Positions 1 through 9,194 are shown, counted from the first letter of the stretch. The stretch: DNA of 58,567 bases from Sphingobacteriia bacterium (GCA_011390575.1 JAABSE010000014.1:1-58567); one strand, 5' to 3'. The notes: generated by a model from the sequence alone, not told the origin. Numbers and translations: made by a program.

Positions 1-341
1 ATTATTGTAAAGAGCTTGGAAAACAACTGATATTCATCTTCATTAAGGGTTTTGCGGGCAAAAATCACTGATTTGTTAAGAAAGTAGTCTGAAATGGTAA
101 AATCAGAAAACAATTCCTGCCGGGGCAACTCGGTGATAAGCTGTTGGTATCGTTCGGCAAGGAAGGATAGTTCAACCGGGAATGCATATCTTTCCTGATT
201 TTCATAGAAACGGGCCAGAAAAGGGTTGTCCTCAAACTGTTCAAGAATCAAGCGCCCATTGAATTCGGCGGCAATCATTTTTGCCAGCGTGGTTTTACCT
301 GCACCGATATTTCCTTCTATGGCGATATAGTTGTATTGCAT
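1..341 (-). CDS. Deoxynucleoside kinase, N-terminal part (cut by window edge)
   Basis: Reading the minus strand from ATG at 341 gives MQYNYIAIEGNIGAGKTT, with the P-loop GNIGAGKTT of the deoxyadenosine/deoxyguanosine kinase family. Later come FLAERYQQ and a segment SDYFLNKSVIFA, both typical of these kinases. About 113 residues are visible and the rest lies beyond base 1. The family phosphorylates deoxynucleosides for the salvage pathway in the cytoplasm. The start codon overlaps the folK stop by one base (TGATG), so the two genes are probably translationally coupled. The family call is firm. Which nucleoside is preferred cannot be read from the visible part. Confidence 0.88.
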   Translation of the reverse strand, partial: MQYNYIAIEGNIGAGKTTLAKMIAAEFNGRLILEQFEDNPFLARFYENQERYAFPVELSFLAERYQQLITELPRQELFSDFTISDYFLNKSVIFARKTLNEDEYQLFSKLFTI

Positions 342-856
342 CAGGCAGACATTTGATGGGTTGATTTTTCAGACACTACCAAAACCCGGTTTTTATCGGG
401 AGAAGAATCCTTAAGCTGGGTCATGGTTTGTTTCAGCAAAGGGTGGACAAACCCGGGAGAAAGATCATCCATGGGCATCAACGCAAAATTTCTCAGGTGC
501 ATTCTGGGATGAGGAATGGTGAGATGCTCAGAGTCCATGACACAATCATTATAAAACAAGATGTCAATATCAATGATTCTGGAGGCATACCCGTTACCCT
601 TTCTTGTTCTTCCCAGCAGTGATTCAATTTCCAGCAGTTTGTCCAGCAGGGGTTCCGGTGCAAGAGGAGTTTTCAGTAACAGTACCTGATTAAAAAAAAG
701 CTCATCTGCATCAAAACCCCATGGCTCGGTTTGATACAGGGGTGACTGGGCTGCAATTTCTCCGGCCTGCTCTCCGATGAGCGACCTGGCCCGAATAAAA
801 GTTTCCTTTACATCGCCCTGGTTTCCGCCCAATAATATGTATACCTGGTTTGACAT
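341..856 (-). CDS. folK: 2-amino-4-hydroxy-6-hydroxymethyldihydropteridine pyrophosphokinase
   Basis: This is the folate-pathway kinase that moves pyrophosphate from ATP to 6-hydroxymethyl-7,8-dihydropterin. The product has the family's N-terminal YILLGGNQGD, the central SPLYQTEPWG, the ESLLGRTRKGNGYASRIIDIDILFY block with the substrate and Mg-binding acidic residues, and IPHPRMHLRNFALMPM near the C-terminus. The open frame extends to 913, but homology begins at MSNQVYILLGG, so I place the start at 856, giving about 171 residues, a normal FolK length. It lies immediately upstream of the deoxynucleoside kinase with a one-base overlap, and divergently from sppA. Confidence 0.93.
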   Translation of the reverse strand: MSNQVYILLGGNQGDVKETFIRARSLIGEQAGEIAAQSPLYQTEPWGFDADELFFNQVLLLKTPLAPEPLLDKLLEIESLLGRTRKGNGYASRIIDIDILFYNDCVMDSEHLTIPHPRMHLRNFALMPMDDLSPGFVHPLLKQTMTQLKDSSPDKNRVLVVSEKSTHQMSA

Positions 857-1082
857 TGTGCTGTATAAAGGATTTAAAAACTGAATAGCATTCCGCTTGT
901 TTAGGTGGCGCAAAATTCAGCAAAAAAAACGGTTTGGCAAAAACTAAGAACTTGTTTTTTTGTTCGGTTGTAATAAAAGTCCGATTCCTTCGTCTAATCA
1001 GGTAAATTCATTCCAAACACAGTTTTTAACGTAATAGATAGTAAACCCAAAAAAATAACAGTAATCAAAAAATCAAAATGTT

Positions 1083-2846
1083 ATGAAACAATTCTTCAAA
1101 TTTTTACTTGCCTCCATTCTGGGGGTTTTTCTGACCTTTGTTATCGTGTTCTTTATATTTATGGGCATCATTGCCTCACTGGGAAAATCTGATCCACAAC
1201 CAGTGGCTGAGAACTCAGTTCTTCATCTTGAACTTACCAGTGAAATTGTAGATCGCAGCTCTGACAATCCTTTTGAAAGTTTTAATTTCATGTCATTCAC
1301 GTCGGATCAGACCATCGGATTGAATGATTTACTGGAAAACATCAGAAAAGCCAAGCTTGATGAAAACATTGAGGGGATATTCCTGGATATGAGTTTTACG
1401 ATGGCAGGATGGGCAACAATGCACGAAATCCGAACAGAAATACTGGATTTTAAAGAAAGCGGTAAGTTTGTTGTTGCATACGGTGATTATATGAGTCAGG
1501 GGGCCTATTATCTGGCCAGTGTAGCCGATGAGGTATATCTGAACCCTGAAGGGGCATTGGATTTCAGAGGGATGAATTCAGAGGTTGTTTTTCTGAAGAA
1601 CATGCTGGAAAAAATCGGTGTTGAGATGCAGGTTATCCGCTATGGTAAATATAAAAGTGCAGGGGAACCCTTCTTCAGGGAGGACCTGAGTGCAGAAAAC
1701 CGTGAACAGATTCAATCATACATGAGTTCGTTGTGGAACACTGTCCTGAAAGAAATTTCTGAACAGCGCAGCATGACTGTGAACGAGCTCAACAATATTG
1801 CGGACTCCTTCCAGACCCGCACTCCCGAAGGAGCGCTGGAGGCAGGCATGATTGAAGGAATTGCCTATCGCGACGAAATCATGGACAACCTCAAAGTGAG
1901 AATCGAACTGGATGATGACAAGGAAGTAAACCTGGTGGGCTACTCCAAATACAACAATGCTCCCCTGCCTGACAGCTTATTACCTGTTGGCAAAAGAGAC
2001 AAAATTGCTGTTATTTACGGATATGGAAACATTGTGATGGAGTCGAACAATGACCTTTCCATGGGAGCAGACCGGATAGCTAAAGCCCTTCGCACTGCCA
2101 GGAAAGATACCACGGTAAAAGCCATTGTTTTCAGGGTGAACTCTCCCGGAGGCAGCGCACTTGCATCAGAAATCATGCTCAGAGAAGTGATGCTTGCCAG
2201 AGAAGAAAAGCCTGTGATAGTAAGTATGGGTGATGTTGCTGCCAGTGGTGGTTATTACGTGGCCTGCTATGCCGATAAAATCATTGCCAACCCCAACACC
2301 ATAACCGGATCCATTGGTGTTTTTGGTATAGTGCCCAATATGAAGGAGCTGTTTAATGACAAACTGGGCATCACCTTTGATAATGTGAAGACCAATGATC
2401 TCGCCGATTTGGGTTCTGTAAGCCGACCTCTTAACAGAATGGAGGAACAAATCATTCAGGAACAAATTAATCGTGTTTACGAAACATTCATTAACCACGT
2501 AGCTGAAGGAAGGGGACTACCTGTAAGTGCTGTGGACAGTATTGCCCAGGGTCGCGTTTGGAGTGGTGTAGACGCTAAACGGATAGGATTAATAGATGAT
2601 TTTGGTGGGCTGAATTATTCCATTAAACAGGCAGCTGAGCTTGCAGAAACTGAAAATTACAGGATAATAGAATATCCGGAGCAAAAGCCTTTGTTTGAAC
2701 AGCTAATGGAAGATTTTGGTTCTGTAGAAGCAAGATTTATGAAAGCCAGATTGGGCAATGCTTATCCCGTGTACCAAAGGATACAGCAAGCAACAGAAAA
2801 CACAGGTATTTTGATGAGAATGCCCTACGATGTAAAGATTGATTAA
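1083..2846 (+). CDS. sppA: Signal peptide peptidase SppA, 67K type
   Basis: The product is a membrane-anchored serine protease of family S49, 587 residues. Residues 5-33 form one hydrophobic anchor and the remainder is the duplicated SppA fold facing the cell exterior. The family's general base lysine is in YGKYKSAGEP (K191) and the nucleophile serine in GDVAASGGYY (S388), the same split arrangement as in the E. coli enzyme. SppA degrades cleaved signal peptides in the membrane. The gene is monocistronic, divergent from folK, and ends before a strong palindromic terminator shared with the converging gene downstream. Confidence 0.95.
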   Translation: MKQFFKFLLASILGVFLTFVIVFFIFMGIIASLGKSDPQPVAENSVLHLELTSEIVDRSSDNPFESFNFMSFTSDQTIGLNDLLENIRKAKLDENIEGIFLDMSFTMAGWATMHEIRTEILDFKESGKFVVAYGDYMSQGAYYLASVADEVYLNPEGALDFRGMNSEVVFLKNMLEKIGVEMQVIRYGKYKSAGEPFFREDLSAENREQIQSYMSSLWNTVLKEISEQRSMTVNELNNIADSFQTRTPEGALEAGMIEGIAYRDEIMDNLKVRIELDDDKEVNLVGYSKYNNAPLPDSLLPVGKRDKIAVIYGYGNIVMESNNDLSMGADRIAKALRTARKDTTVKAIVFRVNSPGGSALASEIMLREVMLAREEKPVIVSMGDVAASGGYYVACYADKIIANPNTITGSIGVFGIVPNMKELFNDKLGITFDNVKTNDLADLGSVSRPLNRMEEQIIQEQINRVYETFINHVAEGRGLPVSAVDSIAQGRVWSGVDAKRIGLIDDFGGLNYSIKQAAELAETENYRIIEYPEQKPLFEQLMEDFGSVEARFMKARLGNAYPVYQRIQQATENTGILMRMPYDVKID

Positions 2847-2904
2847 TTAATAAGTGTAACATACTATCCCCATTTGTTTTGACTGTAAAGTGTCTGCAAA
2901 AAAC

Positions 2905-2944
2905 AAGCGGTCATCCGGAATTCCGGATGACCGCTTTGTTTTTT
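2905..2944. terminator. Bidirectional intrinsic terminator
   Basis: A perfect 16+16 base palindrome (2905-2936) is centred on GAATTC. An A-run lies on its left and a T-rich tract at 2935-2944 on its right. It sits between sppA and the converging flavoprotein gene and can serve both. Confidence 0.85.
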
Positions 2945-2977
2945 AATGATTAAACGCGAAGAGTTTATTTTACAGTC

Positions 2978-3991
2978 CTATACCTGTGGATACTTTTTCA
3001 TGACTTCCACCGGCTTCATGAGCAAATCAACATATTGTGCCCTGCGGTACGCAAATGGGTCTTTGGTGTTGACTTTGGCAACTTTGCCTCTGAAATCATC
3101 CAATGAGGCAAACTTGTTTTTATCCATCCACTTTTCAAGATCTCCCAGCATGGCAGTAATTTGTGGAATCTTATTTTTATATACTGTACTCACTATCTGA
3201 ACGGCACTTGCTCCGGCAAGCAGCATTCTGATTGCATCTTCTCCGGTAAAAACACCGGTATTGGCACATATATCGCCCTTTATCTGCTTGTAAAGCATGC
3301 CTGCGTAGCGCAGGGGCAGTTTGTAATCACCCAGTTGTGATAAATTAAAAGGACTATAAAGCTCCTGTTTGTCAACATCTATGTCCGGCTGGAAGAGACG
3401 GTTAAACAACACAAAACCATCTACTCCGGCTTTGTCCATCTGGCTGACAACCTGCAAAGGATTGGTATAAAAGAAACTGAGTTTTACACTTACCGGTATC
3501 TTTACTTTCGCCTTAACCTCTTTAAGGATTTCCAGTTGTTCTTTTTCAATGTCCTCAGCACTCTGGTTTTTATCCTTGGGGTTGGCGTAGAAGTTTAATT
3601 CCAGTGCATCAATCCCTGTTTGTTCCATTTGCTGCGCATATTCAACCCAGGTAGAATGGTTCACACAGTTCAGACTCCCGATAACCGGTATGCTGAGTTC
3701 TTTCTTCAGACTGGCAAGCTTATCCAGATGTTCTGTGGGTCCGGCATGTTCAAGATTCGGAAACAGGCTAACCATTTCAGCATTGCGTTCTGCATACTCG
3801 CTCATCTCATCTTCCATTTGCAGGCTTTCCAGGTTAATTTGCTCCTCAAAAAGAGATTTGAAGACAATGGCCCCGATTCCGGCAGCTTCAATTTTTTTGG
3901 CCGTATCAAGGTCAAGGGTAAGGTTACAGGCTCCTAAAATCAAAGGGTTTTTCAGTTCTAACCCCATATAGGTTGTTTTCAGTTTGGTCAT
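2978..3991 (-). CDS. Dihydroorotate dehydrogenase-like flavoprotein
   Basis: The 337-residue product has the TIM-barrel pattern of class 1 dihydroorotate dehydrogenases: an opening MGLELKNPLILGACNLT, GSLNCVNHSTWVEY in the middle, KIPVSVKLSFFY, and a C-terminal phosphate-binding ANTGVFTGEDAIRMLLAGASAVQ for FMN. However, the ELNxSCPN signature that contacts orotate in PyrD is replaced here by ELNFYANP (residues 131-138). The true substrate may therefore differ. Bacteroidota genomes often carry this PyrD-like gene in addition to pyrD (general knowledge). It converges with sppA and stands alone, with a 464-base spacer behind it. Confidence 0.8.
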   Translation of the reverse strand: MTKLKTTYMGLELKNPLILGACNLTLDLDTAKKIEAAGIGAIVFKSLFEEQINLESLQMEDEMSEYAERNAEMVSLFPNLEHAGPTEHLDKLASLKKELSIPVIGSLNCVNHSTWVEYAQQMEQTGIDALELNFYANPKDKNQSAEDIEKEQLEILKEVKAKVKIPVSVKLSFFYTNPLQVVSQMDKAGVDGFVLFNRLFQPDIDVDKQELYSPFNLSQLGDYKLPLRYAGMLYKQIKGDICANTGVFTGEDAIRMLLAGASAVQIVSTVYKNKIPQITAMLGDLEKWMDKNKFASLDDFRGKVAKVNTKDPFAYRRAQYVDLLMKPVEVMKKYPQV

Positions 3992-4455
3992 AGCTTTTTT
4001 ATTTTAAATTAATTTTGGCATTTCGTTGCTTAAAAGTAAAAACTATTTGTGAAAGCCACAAAATAAATCGACAAAATATATCCTATTATTTATTAAAATC
4101 CTTTCCACCTGTTAAAAACAGATCCCTGCCAGCCCCTAAAAAACTTTGACTATCAAAGACTTCTGAAATAACAATACCTCTGCCCGTAACAAAAATTCAT
4201 TGGCTAAATGAAAGGTATGAGGAATTACTACCATTAAAGCTCCTGCGGAGTAAAGTCAGAGTATTGGGTATCGGTGAAAAATACCTTTCAGTTCTGCCCA
4301 TAATAACCTCTGTTTAATCATCATTGATAAAAAACTCCATAAACCTCCTGAAATGCATTTTTACCGTCCATTCTTGAAAAAAAATCGTCTTACATGATGA
4401 TTTTCCCCGGATTTGTTGGTATATTTAAACAAGCAATTAACAAAAAACCTATCAT
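3992..4455. promoter_or_regulatory. Intergenic leader region between the DHOD-like gene and acs
   Basis: No gene is visible in these 464 bases. They must hold the promoters of two divergent genes. TATATTTA at 4420-4427 is a possible -7 box for acs. A pair of 10-base inverted arms at 4209-4218 and 4281-4290 encloses about 60 bases that contain a smaller CTCC/GGAG stem. This may be a structured RNA or an operator region, but I do not recognise it. Confidence 0.35.
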
Positions 4456-6348
4456 ATGAGCGAAAAGACACTAAGCGGAGAAGTATTTCACCCTACCCAA
4501 TGGACTGTAGAAAAATCACAGGTAAAAGACAGAAAAGAGTGGGACCGGAAGGCAGAAGAAAACTATACGGGCTTCTGGGAAGAATTTGCACGGGAATTAC
4601 ATTGGTTCAAACCCTGGGAGAAAGTGCTGGATGACAGCGCAAAACCTTTTTACAAATGGTTTACCGGCGGAGAAACGAATATTTCCTACAACTGTCTGGA
4701 TCGCCATTTAAAGACCTTCCGGCGCAACAAACTGGCCCTGATTTGGGAAAGTGAAGAGGGCAAAACCGAAACCATGTCCTACTTCCGCCTTCACCAGGAA
4801 ACCTGCAGGTTTGCCAATGTATTGAAAAGTATGGGTGTAAAAAAGGGTGATCGTGTTACCATATACATGGGCCGGATACCCGAAATCGTCACCGCCATGC
4901 TTGCCTGTGCACGCATAGGGGCAATTCATTCGGTGGTGTATGGTGGCTTTTCGGTGGAGTCGCTCACCGAAAGAATCGAAGACAGCCAGTCGCGGGTGCT
5001 GGTAGTGGCCGACGGGGCTTACCAGCGGGGCAAAATTGTTCCGCTGAAACAAATTGCAGACGAAGCCTTACAACGGGCAGGAACGGTGGAGCATGTAATT
5101 GTTGTGAAAAGAACGCAGGAAGAAGTTTTTATGCAGCCGGGCCGTGATATGTGGTATCATGAGCTGGTGCAGTTTCCTGTTGCCAACAATACCTGCCAGC
5201 TGGAGGTTATGGATGCAGAAGACCCCTTGTTCATCTTATACACATCGGGAACGACCGGCAAACCCAAAGCCATATTGCATACCCATGGAGGTTATATGGT
5301 AGGAACCTACGTTACTACAAAATACTATCTTGATTTACAGGAAGAAGACCGCATCTGGTGCACTGCCGACCCGGGATGGATTACGGGTCATAGTTATATT
5401 GTATATGGTCCGCTGCTCAACGGGGGAACTATATTCATGTATGAAGGTGCACCCTTTCACCCCTACCCCAACCGGTGGTGGCAAATGATTGAGAAATACG
5501 GCATAAATATCCTCTACACGGCACCCACGGCCATCCGTGGCTTTATGCGCTTTGGCGATAGCTGGGTGAACCGGCACAATCTTTCCTCTCTCAGAATTCT
5601 CGGTTCGGTGGGTGAGCCCATCAACCCCGAAGCATGGAAATGGTACCACAAGGTTATCGGCAAAGAACGCTGCCCCATCATTGATACCTGGTGGCAAACA
5701 GAAACCGGGATGCACATGATTGCACCATTCCCTTCAGAACCAATGAAACCCGGCTCAGGTGGCAAACCTTTTCCGGGCATTAAAATGGAGGTGGTAACCG
5801 AGTGTGGCAAACCCGCCGACCCCAACCAGGAAGGATTTCTGGTAATCCAGACCCCATGGCCTGCCATGGTGCGCACCCTGTTTAATGACGATGAAAGATT
5901 CGTGGAGCAATACTGGTCGAAATTTAAGGGGATGTACCTGACTGGCGACAGTGCACGCAAAGATGAAGACGGCTATATCTGGATCATTGGTCGGGTTGAT
6001 GATGTAATAAAAGTTTCAGGATACAGGCTGGGCTCCGCCGATATTGAAAGTGCCTGTGTGAGTCATCCGGCAGTGGCAGAAGCTGCTGCCATTGGCATCC
6101 CGCATAAACTCAAAGGCAATGCCATCAGTGCTTTTGTAATATTGAGAGAAGGTTATAAACCTTCACAACAGCTCATTGATGACCTCAGGGCACATATAGG
6201 ACATGAAGTAGGCCCCATTGCCAAACCGGAAAAGATTGAATTTGTGGACAAACTGCCCAAAACACGCAGTGGTAAAATCATGCGCAGGGTACTGAAAGCA
6301 CAGGCCCTGGGAGTGGATCCGGGAAATATTTCTACGCTGGAGGACTAA
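4456..6348 (+). CDS. acs: Acetyl-CoA synthetase (AMP-forming)
   Basis: The enzyme makes acetyl-CoA from acetate, ATP and CoA through an acetyl-adenylate. The 630-residue product has the ANL-family P-loop YTSGTTGKPKA, the aromatic TWWQTETG motif, YLTGDSARKDEDGYIWIIGR at the hinge, and the C-terminal TRSGKIMRR whose lysine (K607) is the adenylation lysine that acetylation silences in this family. The Acs-specific N-terminal part (NISYNCLDRHL) is present, which separates it from longer-chain ligases. It is a single-gene unit followed by a hairpin repeat at 6437. Function is near certain. Confidence 0.96.
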   Translation: MSEKTLSGEVFHPTQWTVEKSQVKDRKEWDRKAEENYTGFWEEFARELHWFKPWEKVLDDSAKPFYKWFTGGETNISYNCLDRHLKTFRRNKLALIWESEEGKTETMSYFRLHQETCRFANVLKSMGVKKGDRVTIYMGRIPEIVTAMLACARIGAIHSVVYGGFSVESLTERIEDSQSRVLVVADGAYQRGKIVPLKQIADEALQRAGTVEHVIVVKRTQEEVFMQPGRDMWYHELVQFPVANNTCQLEVMDAEDPLFILYTSGTTGKPKAILHTHGGYMVGTYVTTKYYLDLQEEDRIWCTADPGWITGHSYIVYGPLLNGGTIFMYEGAPFHPYPNRWWQMIEKYGINILYTAPTAIRGFMRFGDSWVNRHNLSSLRILGSVGEPINPEAWKWYHKVIGKERCPIIDTWWQTETGMHMIAPFPSEPMKPGSGGKPFPGIKMEVVTECGKPADPNQEGFLVIQTPWPAMVRTLFNDDERFVEQYWSKFKGMYLTGDSARKDEDGYIWIIGRVDDVIKVSGYRLGSADIESACVSHPAVAEAAAIGIPHKLKGNAISAFVILREGYKPSQQLIDDLRAHIGHEVGPIAKPEKIEFVDKLPKTRSGKIMRRVLKAQALGVDPGNISTLED

Positions 6349-6436
6349 TCTTACCCCATATCATGTGGGAATTGTCTCAACTACCAGCACATCTACTCTT
6401 TCAATTTTGCCAAAGATTACGCATTGAGGATTTCAA

Positions 6437-6470
6437 AGACCCTGGAGGTTTTCAAAAACCTCCAGGGTCT
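6437..6470. repeat. REP-like hairpin after acs
   Basis: Two perfect 15-base inverted arms (6437-6451 and 6456-6470) enclose a four-base loop. There is no long T-run right behind it, so it may be a dispersed palindromic repeat rather than a plain terminator. Similar CCTGGAGGTTTT-type hairpins are common in Bacteroidota genomes, as far as I recall. Confidence 0.6.
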
Positions 6471-6533
6471 ACAAATGTGTTTTTCCCGGTGGTAGTATTA
6501 AAGGCTTTCGGCATAGCAAATCAGAACCTTTTA

Positions 6534-6855
6534 TCATTCCATTATCCTACTGTTCCTCGGGTTAATCACGGAATATTTTACTTTACATGTATCCTCTTTC
6601 TGAAGTAATTCATGCAATCGACGTGTTTCTATATATACCACGTCATTAACTTCATACCGACAAGTGATCGCATGGCTTGTTACACCTTGTCGCATATATG
6701 ATTTACTCTTAAATTACTACACCGTAAACAATTTCATAATTGGTTTCCAGTTCTTTCTTTTCTTTGTGCCACAGAATTCCGTTATAAACAACTGCAAATA
6801 CAAAGCTTCCCAGAAACAGAAACAAAATGCCATGCTTTATAATATTCTTATTCAT
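6534..6855 (-). pseudogene. Small membrane protein gene split by a +1 frameshift
   Basis: ATG at 6855 opens a 48-codon frame (MNKNIIKHGILFLFLGSFVF...) with one membrane segment near residues 8-25. It stops at 6709 just after EIVYGVVI. Skipping one base in the TTT run next to that stop joins it to a second frame, which contains YEVNDVVYIETRR and ends KVKYSVINPRNSRIME at 6534. The whole matches the plan of small Bacteroidota membrane-anchored proteins: an anchor, then a beta domain ending VKYxxxNPxxS. The joined length would be about 103 residues. It is a frameshifted gene or a sequencing error; function unknown. Confidence 0.6.
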
Positions 6856-7226
6856 AACCCAGAATTTTAGATGTACATTATGCATAGGATAAAAATAACA
6901 AAGTTTCTTATGTTATATTTTTTTCATTTCTTTACATCTTTTCTATTCATGGTAACACTATAATTAAGCATAATATTGAACAACCTTTTTTGCCTGCTAT
7001 ATATATTTATAATTTTCTATTTCCAATTAATTTTCCTTGTATTTATAAACTTCTAATGTATTTTTTTACTTCACTAAAGATGCGTGATATATTCATTGGG
7101 GACTGTCAGTCAACTTATTGAGGATTTTTACCAGCCATCAAAATAACAAAACCCAGCAACGGTTTGTTAAGTGCATAAAACAACACCATTATATTCCAAT
7201 TTAATTTTCAAAACCAGCATACACCC
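6856..7226. other. AT-rich spacer without visible genes
   Basis: I see no convincing coding frame, repeat or RNA in these 370 AT-rich bases. They presumably hold the promoters of the divergent genes on either side. Confidence 0.4.
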
Positions 7227-7865
7227 ATGGAAAAACAAAACAAACATAAACAATCGGAAGCAAGATTTGAGTTTCGTTCTTTCGGGCAGGACTTTCAATC
7301 TGTTCACTTGCGCATGGCAGCCTTGTCACAACCTGTTCCGCAAGAATTTGAAAAACGTACTTCCTCCGAAACCTATATTGTTTCTCCTACCAACGATGCT
7401 TTTAATTGTAAGATAAGAGATGACAAATTCGACATCAAAAAATTACAGCGTACCGAAGACGGTCTTGAACAATGGGATGTGTACCTGAAGGAACCCTTCC
7501 CTTTGAATGGTGAAATTATTGAACAAACCATCATTCCCGCCTTGCTGACCCACCCCCCTGCAATAGAAAAAAGAGAGTATTCTAAGGATGAGTTTTATGA
7601 AATGCTGAGCAAAATACCGGAATTGCAGGTGATAAACGTTAAAAAAGAACGTTTCGGGTACATGATAAATGATGTTATCTGCGAATTTGGGTATGTATGG
7701 ATAAACGACACCAAAGTGGAAACTGTAAGCGCAGAATCAACCCAAAAGGATGATGTATTGCAGATTATGCGTAATCTGGGTATGGAGGGTATGGAAAACA
7801 TAAATTATTTGAAGGCCATAAAAAGGGCAACAGGCTTGTCAGACAAAGCTTTATTAAACGAATAA
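7227..7865 (+). CDS. CYTH-like conserved hypothetical protein
   Basis: The 212-residue soluble product begins with a charged stretch and then ARFEFRSFGQDF. It continues with alternating beta-strand-like segments (SSETYIVSPTND, NCKIRDDKFDIKKLQ, LEQWDVYLKEPFPL) and ends in a helical part, NINYLKAIKRATGL. I recall a widespread family with the same TYIVS/KIRDxxxDIKxL/GLEQW plan that is related to CYTH triphosphate-tunnel proteins, although the ExExK metal motif is not intact here. It lies 13 bases upstream of a clear CYTH-domain gene, probably in one operon. Its substrate is unknown; an inorganic polyphosphate or triphosphate compound is a reasonable guess. Confidence 0.65.
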   Translation: MEKQNKHKQSEARFEFRSFGQDFQSVHLRMAALSQPVPQEFEKRTSSETYIVSPTNDAFNCKIRDDKFDIKKLQRTEDGLEQWDVYLKEPFPLNGEIIEQTIIPALLTHPPAIEKREYSKDEFYEMLSKIPELQVINVKKERFGYMINDVICEFGYVWINDTKVETVSAESTQKDDVLQIMRNLGMEGMENINYLKAIKRATGLSDKALLNE

Positions 7866-7878
7866 AACAAGAACCATT

Positions 7879-8346
7879 ATGATGGAAATTGAGAGAAAAT
7901 TCAGGGTAAAAGGAGAATTTAAGCGAGATGTCCATGAGCAATTTCGAATCACCCAGGGCTATCTTTCTTCTGTGCCCGAAAGAACTGTAAGGGTGCGCAT
8001 CAAAGGCGAAAAAGCTTTCCTTACCATTAAAGGCAGCAGCAGTGCATCAGGGGCCAGCCGATTTGAGTGGGAAAAAGAAATTCCCGTTTCAGAAGCACGC
8101 GAACTGCTGGAAATCTGCGAACCGGGCATCATCGACAAAACACGTTTCCTGGTGGATTTCAAAGGCCATGTCTTTGAAGTGGATGAGTTCTACGGGGATA
8201 ATGAGGGACTTATACTCGCAGAAGTAGAACTGAAATCAGAAGATGAAACATTTGAAAAGCCAGTCTGGCTGGGTGAAGAGGTTACCGGCGATAAAAAATA
8301 CTACAATGCCATGCTCAAGCAAAATCCGTTTAAAAACTGGCAGTAG
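7879..8346 (+). CDS. CYTH domain protein (triphosphate tunnel family)
   Basis: The 155-residue product opens with MMEIERKFRV, carrying the ExExK metal-binding motif that defines the CYTH superfamily. It then shows the alternating basic and acidic strands of the tunnel: RITQGYL, RTVRVRIKGEKAFLTIKG, SRFEWEKEIP, KTRFLVDFKGHVFEVDEFYGDNEGLILAEVEL. This single-domain bacterial type hydrolyses inorganic tripolyphosphate or related triphosphates, or makes cAMP in the CyaB branch. Which one cannot be told here. The first or second Met could be the start. It pairs with the CYTH-like gene 13 bases upstream. Confidence 0.85.
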   Translation: MMEIERKFRVKGEFKRDVHEQFRITQGYLSSVPERTVRVRIKGEKAFLTIKGSSSASGASRFEWEKEIPVSEARELLEICEPGIIDKTRFLVDFKGHVFEVDEFYGDNEGLILAEVELKSEDETFEKPVWLGEEVTGDKKYYNAMLKQNPFKNWQ

Positions 8347-8389
8347 GATTGTAGAAGCGTTGAGTTGTTGACCCTCGGGATTGGCTATG

Positions 8390-9052
8390 CTACTTCGAAA
8401 ACAACCTGTACGACAAAGCAATACTAACCGAAGTCATTTTGTCAGCATCTTTCTCAAACTCAAATAGAGAGGTGAAAGCAAAATAATACCGCAAATCAAA
8501 CAGCCATTGATTGTAACCCACACTTACCCCAAAATTAAATCCAATATCAGTACTTCTTATACCTTCAAATTCAGCTTGTTCAACTGTTGCATTGTTGTTG
8601 CCGTTGGCTGCCTTAAAACGGTTGGTTTGGCTCAGCAGGAAATTAAACTGTGGACCGCCGTAAAATAACAGAAACATATCCGGTCCGTCCTCCTCTTCCA
8701 CGAATGACCCATATCCTACATTCAGAGGTATGTCAAGATAGTTTAAGCCCATAAAAAGGTCGGTATCCACCAGGGTATTGTTCAGAAAAACAGGAGTTTC
8801 AAACTTGAAGGACCTGCGGGTGTAATTGATTTCCGGGTTGAGATAAAAGTTGGGAAAGAGCTCATAATGACCGGTAACTCCAAGTGAAAACCCCACTCGT
8901 TCGCCATACTCTTCTTCAAAAGTAGGCCCAAGATAACTTAAGTTACCCCCGGCTTTTAAACCTAAACTATTTTGCGTAACTGCCTGAATACTGGCAGTCA
9001 GGAATGCAGACAATAGCAATACCTTGTATTTATAAGAGTGGCGATTTTTCAT
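8390..9052 (-). CDS. PorT-family outer-membrane beta-barrel protein
   Basis: The 220-residue product has a signal peptide (about residues 1-27, ending IQAVTQN). Next come amphipathic strands typical of small Bacteroidota barrels: LGLKAGGNLSYLG, YELFPNFYLNPEINYTRRSF, YLDIPLNVGYGS, FLLFYGGPQFNFLLS, DIGFNFGVSVGYNQWLFDLRYYFAF. It ends in an aromatic-rich strand, SIALSYRLFSK. The family sits in the outer membrane and its exact role is unknown. It is a single gene, divergent from the radical SAM gene. An 18-base dyad (GAATAC, 6 bases, GTATTC; 9090-9107) lies in its upstream region and may be an operator. Confidence 0.75.
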   Translation of the reverse strand: MKNRHSYKYKVLLLSAFLTASIQAVTQNSLGLKAGGNLSYLGPTFEEEYGERVGFSLGVTGHYELFPNFYLNPEINYTRRSFKFETPVFLNNTLVDTDLFMGLNYLDIPLNVGYGSFVEEEDGPDMFLLFYGGPQFNFLLSQTNRFKAANGNNNATVEQAEFEGIRSTDIGFNFGVSVGYNQWLFDLRYYFAFTSLFEFEKDADKMTSVSIALSYRLFSK

Positions 9053-9194
9053 AATGGTAAGTTCTGAGAAACTGAAATTTATTTAGACTGAATACAAATT
9101 CGTATTCTAATGTAAGAATAATCGCATTAAATATCACAAAAATGTTTTTTCGAAGAGATTTTAACATCGGACAACATCAATCTAAGCGTAGTTT

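Noticed and set aside
6363-6608. 81-codon plus-strand frame after acs
   Set aside because: It covers the REP-like hairpin and the antisense of the frameshifted membrane protein; the product is not protein-like.
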